Below, piece after piece: positions 1 to 7,754 of a stretch of 64,000 bases of DNA. The stretch covers positions 248,001 to 312,000 of the forward strand of contig NZ_JAJHUO010000007.1 in NCBI RefSeq assembly GCF_020859565.1. The letters are read 5' to 3'. The notes beneath the pieces were generated by a model. It saw only the letters and a program-made list of their open reading frames with translations. It searched no databases and was not told where the DNA came from. Within the stretch, counting starts at the first letter, position 1; each line of letters opens with the position of its first letter. The translations under genes were made by a program, and so were the position numbers. Source of the stretch: Saccharothrix luteola (GTDB taxonomy: Bacteria > Actinomycetota > Actinomycetes > Mycobacteriales > Pseudonocardiaceae).

Positions 1-2480
1 GACGCCTCGTCCACGAAGTCGCCGTTGACCACCACGAAGTCCGGCCGCTGCGCCTTGATCTCCCGCAACGTCCGCCGCGCCGCGCGCACCAGCTCGCTGT
101 CCGGGTTGCGCGCCACGAACTGCGCGTCGGACATCACCGCGAACCGCCACGGCCGGTCGGCCACCGTGCCGTCCTGCACCACGAACCGGTCGGCCGGCTC
201 GTCCACCACCGGCAGGTCCACCGCGGGCGGCACCTTGGCCACGATGTCGTCCACGACCACCTCGCCGGTGTACTGCCGGTCCGCCTTGGTCTCGATCGTG
301 TAGAACCTGTTCACCCGCAAGGGGAACGCGAGCCCGGACGGCACGGGCACCTCCAGGTAGCGCCACCCCGTCCAGGTGATGTACGGCCCGTAGAGCGAAC
401 GGCTCAGCCCCGACGAGTCGGTGACGGTGAACGCCGTCCACTCGCCGCGACCGTGCCCGTGGACCCACGCGCCCAACGCCAGCGGCTGCCCGTCCACCTC
501 GATCGGCTTCGGCGGGATCGCGTAGGCCGTCCGCGTGCCGGTGGACTTCGAGAAGTCGTACGTCATCCGCAGCCCGGCCCCGGTGCGCCCCTCGGGCACC
601 GGCGCGACCGAGCCGGAGCCCCGCGCCGAGCCGAACGTCCACGCCGCGCCGTCGTCGAAACCGGCGAGCAGCCGCTCCTCCAGCCCCACGGTCACGGGCA
701 CGCGCACCACGTGCGACCCGACCCGCGCCACGACCGTCGTCGCACCCGGCTTCACCGCCGTGACGCGCAGCGAGCCGTCGGCGCCCGGCGCGATGCCGAT
801 CACCGAGCGGTCGTAGTCCAGCGACACGTCCGCGGGCTCGACCGGCGCGGTGAACCCGTCGCCGTCCCGCCCCACCACGCCGAACCCGCTCGTGCCGCCC
901 ACCTCCGGCAGGCTCAGCCGGCTCGTGGTCGCCGACAGCCCGGCCAACGCGCCCAGCACGGTCAGCTCCACCTCGCCGGTCACGCCGCCGCGTTGCGCCA
1001 CGGCCTTCGTCGTGCCGGGCCGGTGCGCGTGGAACACGCCGTCGTCGTCCACCCGTCCCACGTCGGCACGGGCCGTGCGCCACCGGTGCGCGTCGTCCCG
1101 CGCCGGGCCGTACGTCTCGTCGTGCCCGTCGACCAGGAGCCGCCGGGTCAGGCCGGGGAACACCCGTTCCGGGTGACCGCCCGGCACGGTGTCCGACCCC
1201 GGCGCCGCCCGCGGGTCGATCGCCGTCCGGACCCAGAAGCCCGTGAGCTGCCCGCTGCCGGTCGGCGCGTAGAGCGCGAGCCCGTTCGGCACGGGCCGCT
1301 CACCGCCGTCGGACGGCGTGTTCTCCACCGCGACGGTCTCCGCGCCGGGCGTGCGGGCCACCAGCGTGGACGAGCCACCGCCGTCGAGGTTGAGCGCGTT
1401 GTGCGCGCCCATCTCCTTCAGGATCGCGGCCACGTCCTGGAGGTTCAGCCCGAGCAGGTAGGCGCCCTGGCGGCCGTCCACGGTGAGCAGGAACATCTTC
1501 TCGCCGTCCGCCGAGAACCCGACCGCCGTGCGCGGGTGCAGCGGATCGGCGGGCGCGACGACCTCGCCGTCCTTGAGCAGCAACTGGTTCCCGCCGATCG
1601 CGGCGCGCAACGCGCCGCCGTCGTCCGCCTTCGTCGTGTGCTCGACGGCGACCCGCTCCCCCACGGCCAGCGTCGCGAGGGCGTCGGCACCTGCCTCGCG
1701 GCCGACGAGCACCTGGCCGTCGGCGGGGATCGGGTCGTCGCCCGCCCGGTCGCGCCGTTCGGCGACCACGCCCGCGCGCACGACGACCTCGGTCACGCGG
1801 GTCGCGCCCTGCACCGCCCGCGCCCGGCTGTAGGCACCCCAGATCGGGTCGAACAGCCCGACGCCGCCGGGCTCGACGGCGGCGCTGTTGAGCTGGTGCA
1901 ACCGGATGGACGTGCCGTCCTCGCGGGTGACCTTCCCGTCGAAGAACACCTCCATCACCCGGCCGACGCCCGCCGCGTCGAGGCCGACCGCCCGGCGGTG
2001 CCCGGCGACGGGCGACTTGACCGTGCGGCCGTCCTGGACGCCGACGCCCCGCGGCGCGTTCGAGTTGTTGATGTCGAAGAAGTCGCCGTTGACGGCGGCG
2101 ACCGCGCGGGTCCGGTTCGCCTGCGCGGACAGCGGTTCGGCGGCGGCGACCTGCCCGGGGTGCAGGTAGTCGACCTTCGTCCCGGCGGTGAGGTCGACGG
2201 TGAGCGCGTCGCCGCGGATCCACCCTCCCGCGCCGCCCGGCTCGTACCAGTCGAACGAGCTCAGCGACACGCCCGGCGCGACCGGCCGGGTCGTGCGGGC
2301 GGTCTCGATGCGGCGGGCGGGGTCGACGGCGGGCGCGACGGCGACGCCCGGCAGGTCGACGACGGACGGCGGGGGCGGAGCGGTCGGCGGATCGGCATGA
2401 GCCGCGGGTGTCGCCGCCATCAGGGCGAGGACCAGCGCCGCGGCCAGGGCGGCGGAGCGAGGGCGTGGGAACACGGGCAC
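1..2480 (-). CDS. Secreted phosphodiester glycosidase / metallophosphoesterase, C-terminus cut by window edge
   Basis: About 826 residues are visible; the gene runs off the left edge. A GTG start at 2480 follows GCGGGA; a second GTG lies two codons on. A signal peptide covers about residues 1-29. The NAGPA (phosphodiester glycosidase) fold is shown by VNGDFFDINNSNAPRG near residue 129 and LNLDGGGSSTL near 363. A Big_2-like segment (about 500-590) and a jelly-roll-like segment (about 595-760) follow. A calcineurin-type metallophosphoesterase begins near residue 775 (FAVMSDAQF, then VVNGDFVDE, a GDxxD metal site) and is cut. NAGPA enzymes cleave sugar-phosphodiester bonds, and the second domain would act on phosphate esters, so processing of teichoic-acid-like or phosphoglycan polymers outside the cell is an inference. 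The upstream AraC gene is on the same strand, 108 bp away. Confidence 0.85.
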   Translation of the reverse strand, partial: MPVFPRPRSAALAAALVLALMAATPAAHADPPTAPPPPSVVDLPGVAVAPAVDPARRIETARTTRPVAPGVSLSSFDWYEPGGAGGWIRGDALTVDLTAGTKVDYLHPGQVAAAEPLSAQANRTRAVAAVNGDFFDINNSNAPRGVGVQDGRTVKSPVAGHRRAVGLDAAGVGRVMEVFFDGKVTREDGTSIRLHQLNSAAVEPGGVGLFDPIWGAYSRARAVQGATRVTEVVVRAGVVAERRDRAGDDPIPADGQVLVGREAGADALATLAVGERVAVEHTTKADDGGALRAAIGGNQLLLKDGEVVAPADPLHPRTAVGFSADGEKMFLLTVDGRQGAYLLGLNLQDVAAILKEMGAHNALNLDGGGSSTLVARTPGAETVAVENTPSDGGERPVPNGLALYAPTGSGQLTGFWVRTAIDPRAAPGSDTVPGGHPERVFPGLTRRLLVDGHDETYGPARDDAHRWRTARADVGRVDDDGVFHAHRPGTTKAVAQRGGVTGEVELTVLGALAGLSATTSRLSLPEVGGTSGFGVVGRDGDGFTAPVEPADVSLDYDRSVIGIAPGADGSLRVTAVKPGATTVVARVGSHVVRVPVTVGLEERLLAGFDDGAAWTFGSARGSGSVAPVPEGRTGAGLRMTYDFSKSTGTRTAYAIPPKPIEVDGQPLALGAWVHGHGRGEWTAFTVTDSSGLSRSLYGPYITWTGWRYLEVPVPSGLAFPLRVNRFYTIETKADRQYTGEVVVDDIVAKVPPAVDLPVVDEPADRFVVQDGTVADRPWRFAVMSDAQFVARNPDSELVRAARRTLREIKAQRPDFVVVNGDFVDEA

Positions 2481-2588
2481 TCCCGCAGGGATGGGTGAGG
2501 AACTTACGCGATGTAAGTCCACCGTGTTGACGATTCGCCGGACACGGCCGTTCGGCCGCAGTTGGCGACCCGATCGACCCCGGCGACG

Positions 2589-3584
2589 TCAGCCAACCCC
2601 GCCACCCCGGTAGGTTCCAGGGCTCGCGCCCGTCCACCTCTTGAACGCCCGGTGAAATGCGCTCGCCTCGGAGAAACCCAGCCGCAGCGCCAGTTCCTCC
2701 ACCGACTCGCCGCCGCGCACCAGGCTCGCCACGGCCTGGTCGCGCAGCAACTGCTCGCGCACCTCGCGGAACGACGTGCCCTCGGCCGCCAGCTTCCGCC
2801 GCAACGTCGGCGCGCTCATGCCCAGCCGCGCGGCCACGTTCTCCAGTCCCACCACGCCGCCGCCGAGCATCCGCCGCACCTGGCTGGACGCGTCCGCGCC
2901 GTAATCGCGCCGGGACAGCAACTCGGCGGGTGAATTCCGCAGAAACCGCCTTAATGCGGCTTCGTCCTGCACGACGGGCATCCGCAGAAACCGCGCGTCG
3001 AAAGTCAACGTGGTGGTGGGTGCGGAAAACCGCAGCGGAGCGCCGAAGATCAGGTGGTATTCCGCGCCGTGCGGCGGCTCGGGATAGTCGAGGTCGACCC
3101 CGCGCAACGGGATCCGCCGGCCGATCAACCACGACGAGAACCGGTGCCACAGCACCAGCAGCGACTCGACCAGGAACCGGTCCGGGTCGTCCACGCCCTC
3201 CGTGGACAGGGTGAACGCGGCCACGCCGTCGTGCTCGCCCAACGCCATCGCCGGCCGCACGTCGAACAGCTCGTAGAACGCCAGACCGCGCCGCAGGGCG
3301 TCCTCCAGCGACGCGCAGTGCACGGCGAGCAGGCACATGGTCGGGAACGTGCCGCGCTTGCTCGGTCGCGGACCAAGACCCATGAACTCGTCGTCCAGCG
3401 CGTCCCACAAGGCCTGGACGAGCCTGGTGTACTGGGCGGGAGTGACGCGGGCGCGCTCGTCGGAGAGCAGGGCCTCGCCGATGCCCGCGGTCGCCAGCAG
3501 CCTCGCCACGTCGTGACCGCGCCGCACGGCGCCGCGCAGCGCGGCGTTCACGTAGTGGATGGCGATGGTCCTGGTGAGCATCAC
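2589..3584 (-). CDS. AraC-family transcriptional regulator with arabinose-binding-like N-domain
   Basis: 331 residues. The C-terminal 85 or so residues are an AraC double helix-turn-helix: VENVAARLGMSAPTLRRKL for the first, then ELALRLGFSEASAFHRAFKRWTG for the second, ending in the usual SPGTYR. The N-terminal 200 residues resemble the ligand domain of the OruR/ArgR type of AraC proteins, so a small effector is likely but cannot be named. The start is the first of two ATG codons. It lies upstream of the phosphodiester glycosidase gene on the same strand and may control it. A promoter with a DasR-type operator lies about 160 bp upstream and points into this gene, so the regulator itself may be switched by amino-sugar supply. 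Confidence 0.88.
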   Translation of the reverse strand: MMLTRTIAIHYVNAALRGAVRRGHDVARLLATAGIGEALLSDERARVTPAQYTRLVQALWDALDDEFMGLGPRPSKRGTFPTMCLLAVHCASLEDALRRGLAFYELFDVRPAMALGEHDGVAAFTLSTEGVDDPDRFLVESLLVLWHRFSSWLIGRRIPLRGVDLDYPEPPHGAEYHLIFGAPLRFSAPTTTLTFDARFLRMPVVQDEAALRRFLRNSPAELLSRRDYGADASSQVRRMLGGGVVGLENVAARLGMSAPTLRRKLAAEGTSFREVREQLLRDQAVASLVRGGESVEELALRLGFSEASAFHRAFKRWTGASPGTYRGGGVG

Positions 3585-3743
3585 TCACAGTGTGCATCAC
3601 GATCGTCCGCCGGCCGTGTGCGGCGGCGCGGAACGGGGAGAGAGAGCGCCGCGCCGCCGCCAACGGTGGCCCACCCCAGTGAGCCGGCTCCTCGTCGATG
3701 GGGCATCCGCCCGCCCACCAACGAGGGACGTTGTGGTGCTACC

Positions 3744-3773
3744 ACTGTATGTGGTCTAGACCAGATACGTCAA
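3744..3773 (-). promoter_or_regulatory. Promoter with DasR-type (dre) operator in the -35/-10 spacer
   Basis: On the minus strand a -35 TTGACG (3768-3773) and a -10 TACAGT (3744-3749) are 18 bp apart, and the spacer holds the perfect palindrome TGGTCTAGACCA (3752-3763). This equals the core of the DasR-responsive element of actinobacteria, bound by the GntR-family GlcNAc regulator. The promoter reads towards the AraC gene, leaving an untranslated leader of about 150 nt. The rest of 3585-3829 holds no gene that I can support. Confidence 0.72.
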
Positions 3774-3829
3774 TACGGCGAAAAGGTTATACGCGGCCTG
3801 GACCATCGCGCATTTGTTTCGCCTATGTG

Positions 3830-4375
3830 TCAGCCCTGTTCCAACGGCGCTACTCCGAAGCCCTCCGAAAACCTTTTGCACCAGATCACGACGCTGCGGA
3901 CCGTGCTCAGGTCGATCTCGGCCGGCACCTCGTAGACCTGGTTGCCGCGATTGGCCTTGAGTTTGCCCAGGTTCGTGAAACCGGAGTCGAACGCCGCTTC
4001 GGGCGAGTCCGCCGGCTTGTCCGACAAGTACACGTGGAGGTCCGGACCGTCGCTGGTGTCCAGCGCCTCGAACTGCACGGCGCGCTTGCCGTCCGGCAAC
4101 CGGACCAACGTCGCGCTCCCCGTCGTCGTGTAGTCCAGGGAGCGGAACGGCCCGGAGGCCAGCGCGACCGGGCCCGCGGGCGGTGCGGGCGTCGTGGTCA
4201 CGGGAGTCGTCGTCGACCCGACCGTGGACGTCGTGGTCGTCGTCGCCGGCAGCAGCAACGCCTCGTCGGCCGTCCGGTCGGTGAACAGCCGCCACGGCTG
4301 GAACAGGTACAGCCCCACCACCAGGGCGACCACCAGCACGCCGGCCACCCCGATCACCACTACCCGCTTGGACAT
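3830..4375 (-). CDS. DM13-domain membrane-anchored protein
   Basis: 181 residues from an ATG at 4375, chosen because GGAAGG lies 7 nt upstream; a further 12 codons to 4411 have no ribosome site. One membrane span (VVVIGVAGVLVVALVVGLYLF, about residues 5-25) is followed by a Thr-rich stalk and then a DM13 domain with FRSLDYTTTG, DLHVYLS and VVIWCKRFSEGF. DM13 domains are small extracytoplasmic modules proposed to be redox or electron-transfer partners; the conserved cysteine (IWCKRF) is present. The protein should sit on the outer face of the membrane. No functional partner is evident: its neighbours are the AraC gene and a divergent membrane gene. Confidence 0.85.
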   Translation of the reverse strand: MSKRVVVIGVAGVLVVALVVGLYLFQPWRLFTDRTADEALLLPATTTTTSTVGSTTTPVTTTPAPPAGPVALASGPFRSLDYTTTGSATLVRLPDGKRAVQFEALDTSDGPDLHVYLSDKPADSPEAAFDSGFTNLGKLKANRGNQVYEVPAEIDLSTVRSVVIWCKRFSEGFGVAPLEQG

Positions 4376-4497
4376 CTCACGCCTTCCGAAGTCGACCCGT
4401 CTACCGGACAACCCTGGCGAACCGGACGCCGGTCGGGGTGCGAAACCCGCTTACGAAGTTCTGACGTCTGCCAGGCCGGCGTTGTTAGGGTCGCCGG

Positions 4498-4893
4498 GTG
4501 GGTGAACGGGCCGGGTTGGCGATCGTGTGCGCGCTCATGGTGGGCTGCGCCGCGTTCGGCCCGTTCCCGCACCCGGTGCCGCTGCTGTTCCTGATCGCCG
4601 CGGTCGGGGCCGCCAACGCCGCGTTCGGGTTGATGCGCACGTTCGGGTCCGCGCTGCTCGGCGGGGTCGCGGCGGCGAGCATCGGACTGGCCTCCGTGCC
4701 GTACGTGACCTGCTCCTCGGAGAAGTTCACGGACGTGTTCACCTGCACGGGTGACTCACCGACCTGGCACATGACCGGCGCGGTGCTCGTGGCCGGGCTG
4801 TCCGGCGCCGGCCTCGTGCTGGCCCGCGTGCTCGGCACGGCGGTGCTGGAACGCCGGCTCGCGGCCGGGACGGACCGGGGCGGACGCCGGTGA
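4498..4893 (+). CDS. Small integral membrane protein, unknown function
   Basis: 131 residues from GTG. Four hydrophobic stretches predict a four-helix membrane protein: about residues 5-22, 26-44, 50-67 and 92-112. A short outer loop carries two cysteines (VTCSSEKFTDVFTCTGDSP), which could pair in a disulfide. I do not recognise the family. The stop codon overlaps the GTG start of the next gene by four bases (GTGA), so the two are almost certainly translated from one message, although nothing in the sequence links a membrane protein to a DNA-binding protein functionally. Confidence 0.75.
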   Translation: MGERAGLAIVCALMVGCAAFGPFPHPVPLLFLIAAVGAANAAFGLMRTFGSALLGGVAAASIGLASVPYVTCSSEKFTDVFTCTGDSPTWHMTGAVLVAGLSGAGLVLARVLGTAVLERRLAAGTDRGGRR

Positions 4894-5990
4894 GCGTGAC
4901 GTGGCGCCAGGTCGCGGCCTGGCGCACCCGCAGGCACGGCCTCGACGCCCGGCGACCGGCCGAGGAGGCGTCGGCGGTGGTCTCGCGGCTGTGCGGGCTG
5001 CACGCCCAGCTGATGTCCTCGGCCGAGGCGACGTTGCGCGCACGCGTCGACGGGCTCCCGGACGACGCCGTCGAACGGGCGCTGTGGACCGACCGCACGC
5101 TGGTCAAGACGTGGTCGATGCGCGGCACGCTGCACCTGCTGCCCGCCGCCGAGTACCCGCTGTGGCAGGCCGGGTTCGCCACGTACCGGCACTACCTCAA
5201 GCCGGTGTGGCTGCGGAACTTCCACATCACCGCCGAGGAGCTGACCACGCTGGTGGACGCGGTCGGCGAGGTGCTGGCGGACCGCGTGCTGACCCGCGCC
5301 GAGCTCGCCGACGAGGTCGCCGCGCGCACGTCCGCGCACATCGGCGAGAAGCTGCGGGAGAGCTGGGGCGCGTACCTCAAGCCCGCGTCGTTCCAGGGCA
5401 GGCTCGTGTTCGGGCCCGGCGAGGGCCAGTTCGTCCGGTTCACCGCCCCGCGCACGTGGCTCGGGGTCGACCTGGCGGCGCGGGAGGGCGCGGTCGAGGA
5501 GATCGCGCTGCGGTTCCTGGCCCAGCAGGGACCCGCGACCAGGGAGGACTTCGCGCGCTGGTGGGGCGTCAGCCCGGCCGACGGCGGGCGGGTGTTCAAG
5601 GCGCTCGGCGACCGGATCGAGCCCGTCGACGTCGAGGGCGCGGCCTGCTGGGCGCGGGCGGAGGACGTCGCGAGCCTGCGCGAGGCGGAGCCGGTGAAGA
5701 CCGTGCGGCTGCTTCCGGCGTTCGACCAGTACGTCGTCGCGGCGACACGCCACGCCACGCACCTCCTCGATGGTGGGTCGCCCGAAAAGGTGTACCGACC
5801 GCAGGGATGGCTGTCACCGGTACTCATGGTGGACGGGATGCTGGCCGGCGTGTGGTCGCAGGAGCGCAAGGGCGGCCGGGTGGCCGTCACCCTCGAACCG
5901 TTCCGCTCGTTGTCCGCTGCGGCGCGGAAAACCGTGCTCAGCGAGGTGGACCGGATGGCCGGGCCGACCGAGGTGCACTGGGTCGGGTGA
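4890..5990 (+). CDS. Winged-helix protein of the HTH_42 / AlkZ-YcaQ DNA glycosylase superfamily
   Basis: 366 residues. The N-terminus (WRQVAAWRTRRHGL ... RLCGLHAQLMSS) and the TLHLLPAAEYPLW and RGTL signatures are typical of the HTH_42 superfamily, which includes the alkylpurine and crosslink glycosylases AlkZ and YcaQ. The position of the family's catalytic QxQ/QxD motif reads His-Ala-Gln here (residues 38-40), the HxQ variant seen in part of the actinobacterial superfamily. A glycosylase activity is therefore possible but not shown. Translation is coupled to the preceding small membrane gene by a 4-bp overlap. Confidence 0.85.
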   Translation: MSVTWRQVAAWRTRRHGLDARRPAEEASAVVSRLCGLHAQLMSSAEATLRARVDGLPDDAVERALWTDRTLVKTWSMRGTLHLLPAAEYPLWQAGFATYRHYLKPVWLRNFHITAEELTTLVDAVGEVLADRVLTRAELADEVAARTSAHIGEKLRESWGAYLKPASFQGRLVFGPGEGQFVRFTAPRTWLGVDLAAREGAVEEIALRFLAQQGPATREDFARWWGVSPADGGRVFKALGDRIEPVDVEGAACWARAEDVASLREAEPVKTVRLLPAFDQYVVAATRHATHLLDGGSPEKVYRPQGWLSPVLMVDGMLAGVWSQERKGGRVAVTLEPFRSLSAAARKTVLSEVDRMAGPTEVHWVG

Positions 5991-6063
5991 GACCGGTCCG
6001 GTGGGCGGTACTGTTCAGCCGCTCACCGTTGCGCCACAAGCGCGTTCTGTTAGGAGGCTTGCT

Positions 6064-6444
6064 GTGCGGGTGCTGTGGGCCACGTGCGGCTTGGCCGTGG
6101 CGGCGTCGGCGCTGACCGGTGTCCTCATCGGGGTGTACCTCGACGGGGTGAACGACGAGCAGCAGGCCGACACCCCCGCCTCGACGTGGATCACCGGTCG
6201 GCCGTCGACCAGCAGCGTCACCACGCCACCGAGCTCCGTCACCACGGACGCCATCTCGGCGGCGCCGAGTTCGACCACCACGGTCCGGACCACGACGACG
6301 ACACCGCCACCGGCCGCGCCGCCGCCACCGCCGGACACCTCGACCGAGGCGCCGCCGACCACCACCACGACCACCACGGTGAAGAACACCGAGTGGCCGT
6401 GCAGCCCGCTCAACCCGCTGCCGCCGCCGCACTGCCGGGACTGA
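6064..6444 (+). CDS. Small single-span protein with Thr/Pro-rich extracytoplasmic tail
   Basis: 126 residues. The GTG start at 6064 is fixed by AGGAGG at 6052-6057, 6 nt upstream; the frame stays open further upstream but only inside the preceding gene. One hydrophobic segment (LWATCGLAVAASALTGVLIGV, about residues 4-24) is followed by a long tail almost wholly of Thr, Pro and Ser, ending in a short piece with two cysteines (EWPCSPLNPLPPPHCRD). The tail looks like an O-glycosylated stalk that crosses the cell wall, and the two cysteines may form a disulfide loop. No known domain is visible. Confidence 0.6.
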   Translation: MRVLWATCGLAVAASALTGVLIGVYLDGVNDEQQADTPASTWITGRPSTSSVTTPPSSVTTDAISAAPSSTTTVRTTTTTPPPAAPPPPPDTSTEAPPTTTTTTTVKNTEWPCSPLNPLPPPHCRD

Positions 6445-6521
6445 GCGCGCGGGGACCATCCCTCACGTCGCCGAAACGCCCACGTCGCCCCAGCGCAACG
6501 TGGGCCGTCCAGCCTGGTCGC

Positions 6522-7718
6522 ATGGACACCACACCGAAGACCTGGCGACTGCGCGTCGAGTTGGACGACAGTCCCGGCGCCCTGGCCCGGGTGACCGTCC
6601 GGCTGGCGCACCAGGACTGCAACGTGCTGGCGCTGTCCGTGATCCCGGTGCCCGGCGGCGTGCTGGACGAGCTCGTGGTCCAGGCCGCGCCGGGCCTGCT
6701 GCCCGCGGACCTGGTGGACGCGGTGCGCGCCGAGGGCGGCCGGTGCGTCGGCATCACGGCCGCCGACCTGCGTGACCTGGTCGACGCGCCGACGGCCGCG
6801 TTGCGCGCCGCCGCCCTCGGGCTGCGGGACCCCGACGCCATCGGCGAGGCCCTGCGCATCGTCATGGGCGCCGACTCGGTCGTCATCACCTCCGCCGCGC
6901 CGGAGGCCACCTCCCCCGCAGGCGGTGCCAAGCCCGACCACGACCGCGAGGTCGCGTCGACCGTTCGCGACTCATCTCCCGGCGATCACGCTCTTCGATC
7001 GTCGGGAAATCAGGCGCGAACGGTCGACTTCCAGGCGACCTCGCCCGCGACGCCGGAGGCGGCGCAGTCCTACACCGTCAAACGCGGCTGGGCGCCGTTC
7101 ACGCAGGTCGAGCTGGCCCGCGGGCAGGCGTTGATCGACCTGCTGTCCGCCGCGGGCGCGGCGGCGCCCCGGCCGACCGCGCTGCTGACCGAGGACGGCA
7201 TGGCGCTCGTGCTGCGGCCCGGCCGCGCGAGCGACGAGGAGGCGGTCGCCGAGCTGCACTCCCGCTGCTCGATGGGCACCCTGTTCAACCGCTACCACTC
7301 GGGCATGCGGACCGTGCCGAGGCGGTGGTTGCACCGCCTGCTCAGCCCGCCGCGCGGCAGCACCGTGGTGGCGCAGTGCGCGGACCGGGTGGTCGCCATG
7401 GGCCAGCTCATCCCGATGTCCACCCCCGCCGGCGCCGAGGTGTCGTTGCTGGTCGAGGACGGGTGGCAACGTCGCGGCGTGGGCACCGCCCTGCTCGGTT
7501 CGCTGGCCGGCGCGGCGCGGGCGGCCGGGTACCGGGAGCTGGTCGGCTGGTGCCTGCCCGCCGAGACGGGGCTGGTCCGCACGGCGGCCCGCGCCGGGCT
7601 GCCGACCTCGGTGCGCCGCGAGGACGGGTTGCTGCGGGTGTCGATCGCCACCGATCCTCCGGGTGTCACCGGTCCGGGCCGTCTTGAGAGCGCTTCCCAC
7701 CAGGTCGCCTCCGGCTAA
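6522..7718 (+). CDS. ACT-domain GNAT acetyltransferase (amino-acid-regulated protein acetyltransferase type)
   Basis: 398 residues. The N-terminus is an ACT domain (WRLRVELDDSPGALARVTVRLA, residues 8-29), the C-terminus a GNAT fold (about 215-360) with the acetyl-CoA loop WQRRGVGTALLGSL. About 110 residues of low-complexity sequence join them. This ACT-GNAT layout matches actinobacterial protein lysine acetyltransferases (AAPatA type) switched by amino acids such as cysteine, asparagine or arginine; known members acetylate acyl-CoA synthetases. The effector here cannot be read from sequence. The last codons overlap an operator-like palindrome of the following LacI gene. Confidence 0.85.
   Translation: MDTTPKTWRLRVELDDSPGALARVTVRLAHQDCNVLALSVIPVPGGVLDELVVQAAPGLLPADLVDAVRAEGGRCVGITAADLRDLVDAPTAALRAAALGLRDPDAIGEALRIVMGADSVVITSAAPEATSPAGGAKPDHDREVASTVRDSSPGDHALRSSGNQARTVDFQATSPATPEAAQSYTVKRGWAPFTQVELARGQALIDLLSAAGAAAPRPTALLTEDGMALVLRPGRASDEEAVAELHSRCSMGTLFNRYHSGMRTVPRRWLHRLLSPPRGSTVVAQCADRVVAMGQLIPMSTPAGAEVSLLVEDGWQRRGVGTALLGSLAGAARAAGYRELVGWCLPAETGLVRTAARAGLPTSVRREDGLLRVSIATDPPGVTGPGRLESASHQVASG
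7685..7698. promoter_or_regulatory. CebR-type operator upstream of the LacI gene
   Basis: TGAGAGCGCTTCCC, an imperfect palindrome around GAGAGCGCT, lies 57 bp upstream of the LacI-family start and inside the 3' end of the acetyltransferase gene. It shares the TGAGAGCGCT half with the two perfect palindromes at 13421-13448 and resembles the CebR box TGGGAGCGCTCCCA. It suggests autoregulation of the LacI gene. Confidence 0.6.
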
Positions 7719-7754
7719 GCTGGATTCGTAGGCGATCGTCGAGGAGTGGTGCTC

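Noticed and set aside
453..2498. A 681-codon plus-strand frame opposite the phosphodiester glycosidase gene
   Set aside because: No signature, Arg/Val-rich shadow; the minus-strand product has two recognisable catalytic domains.
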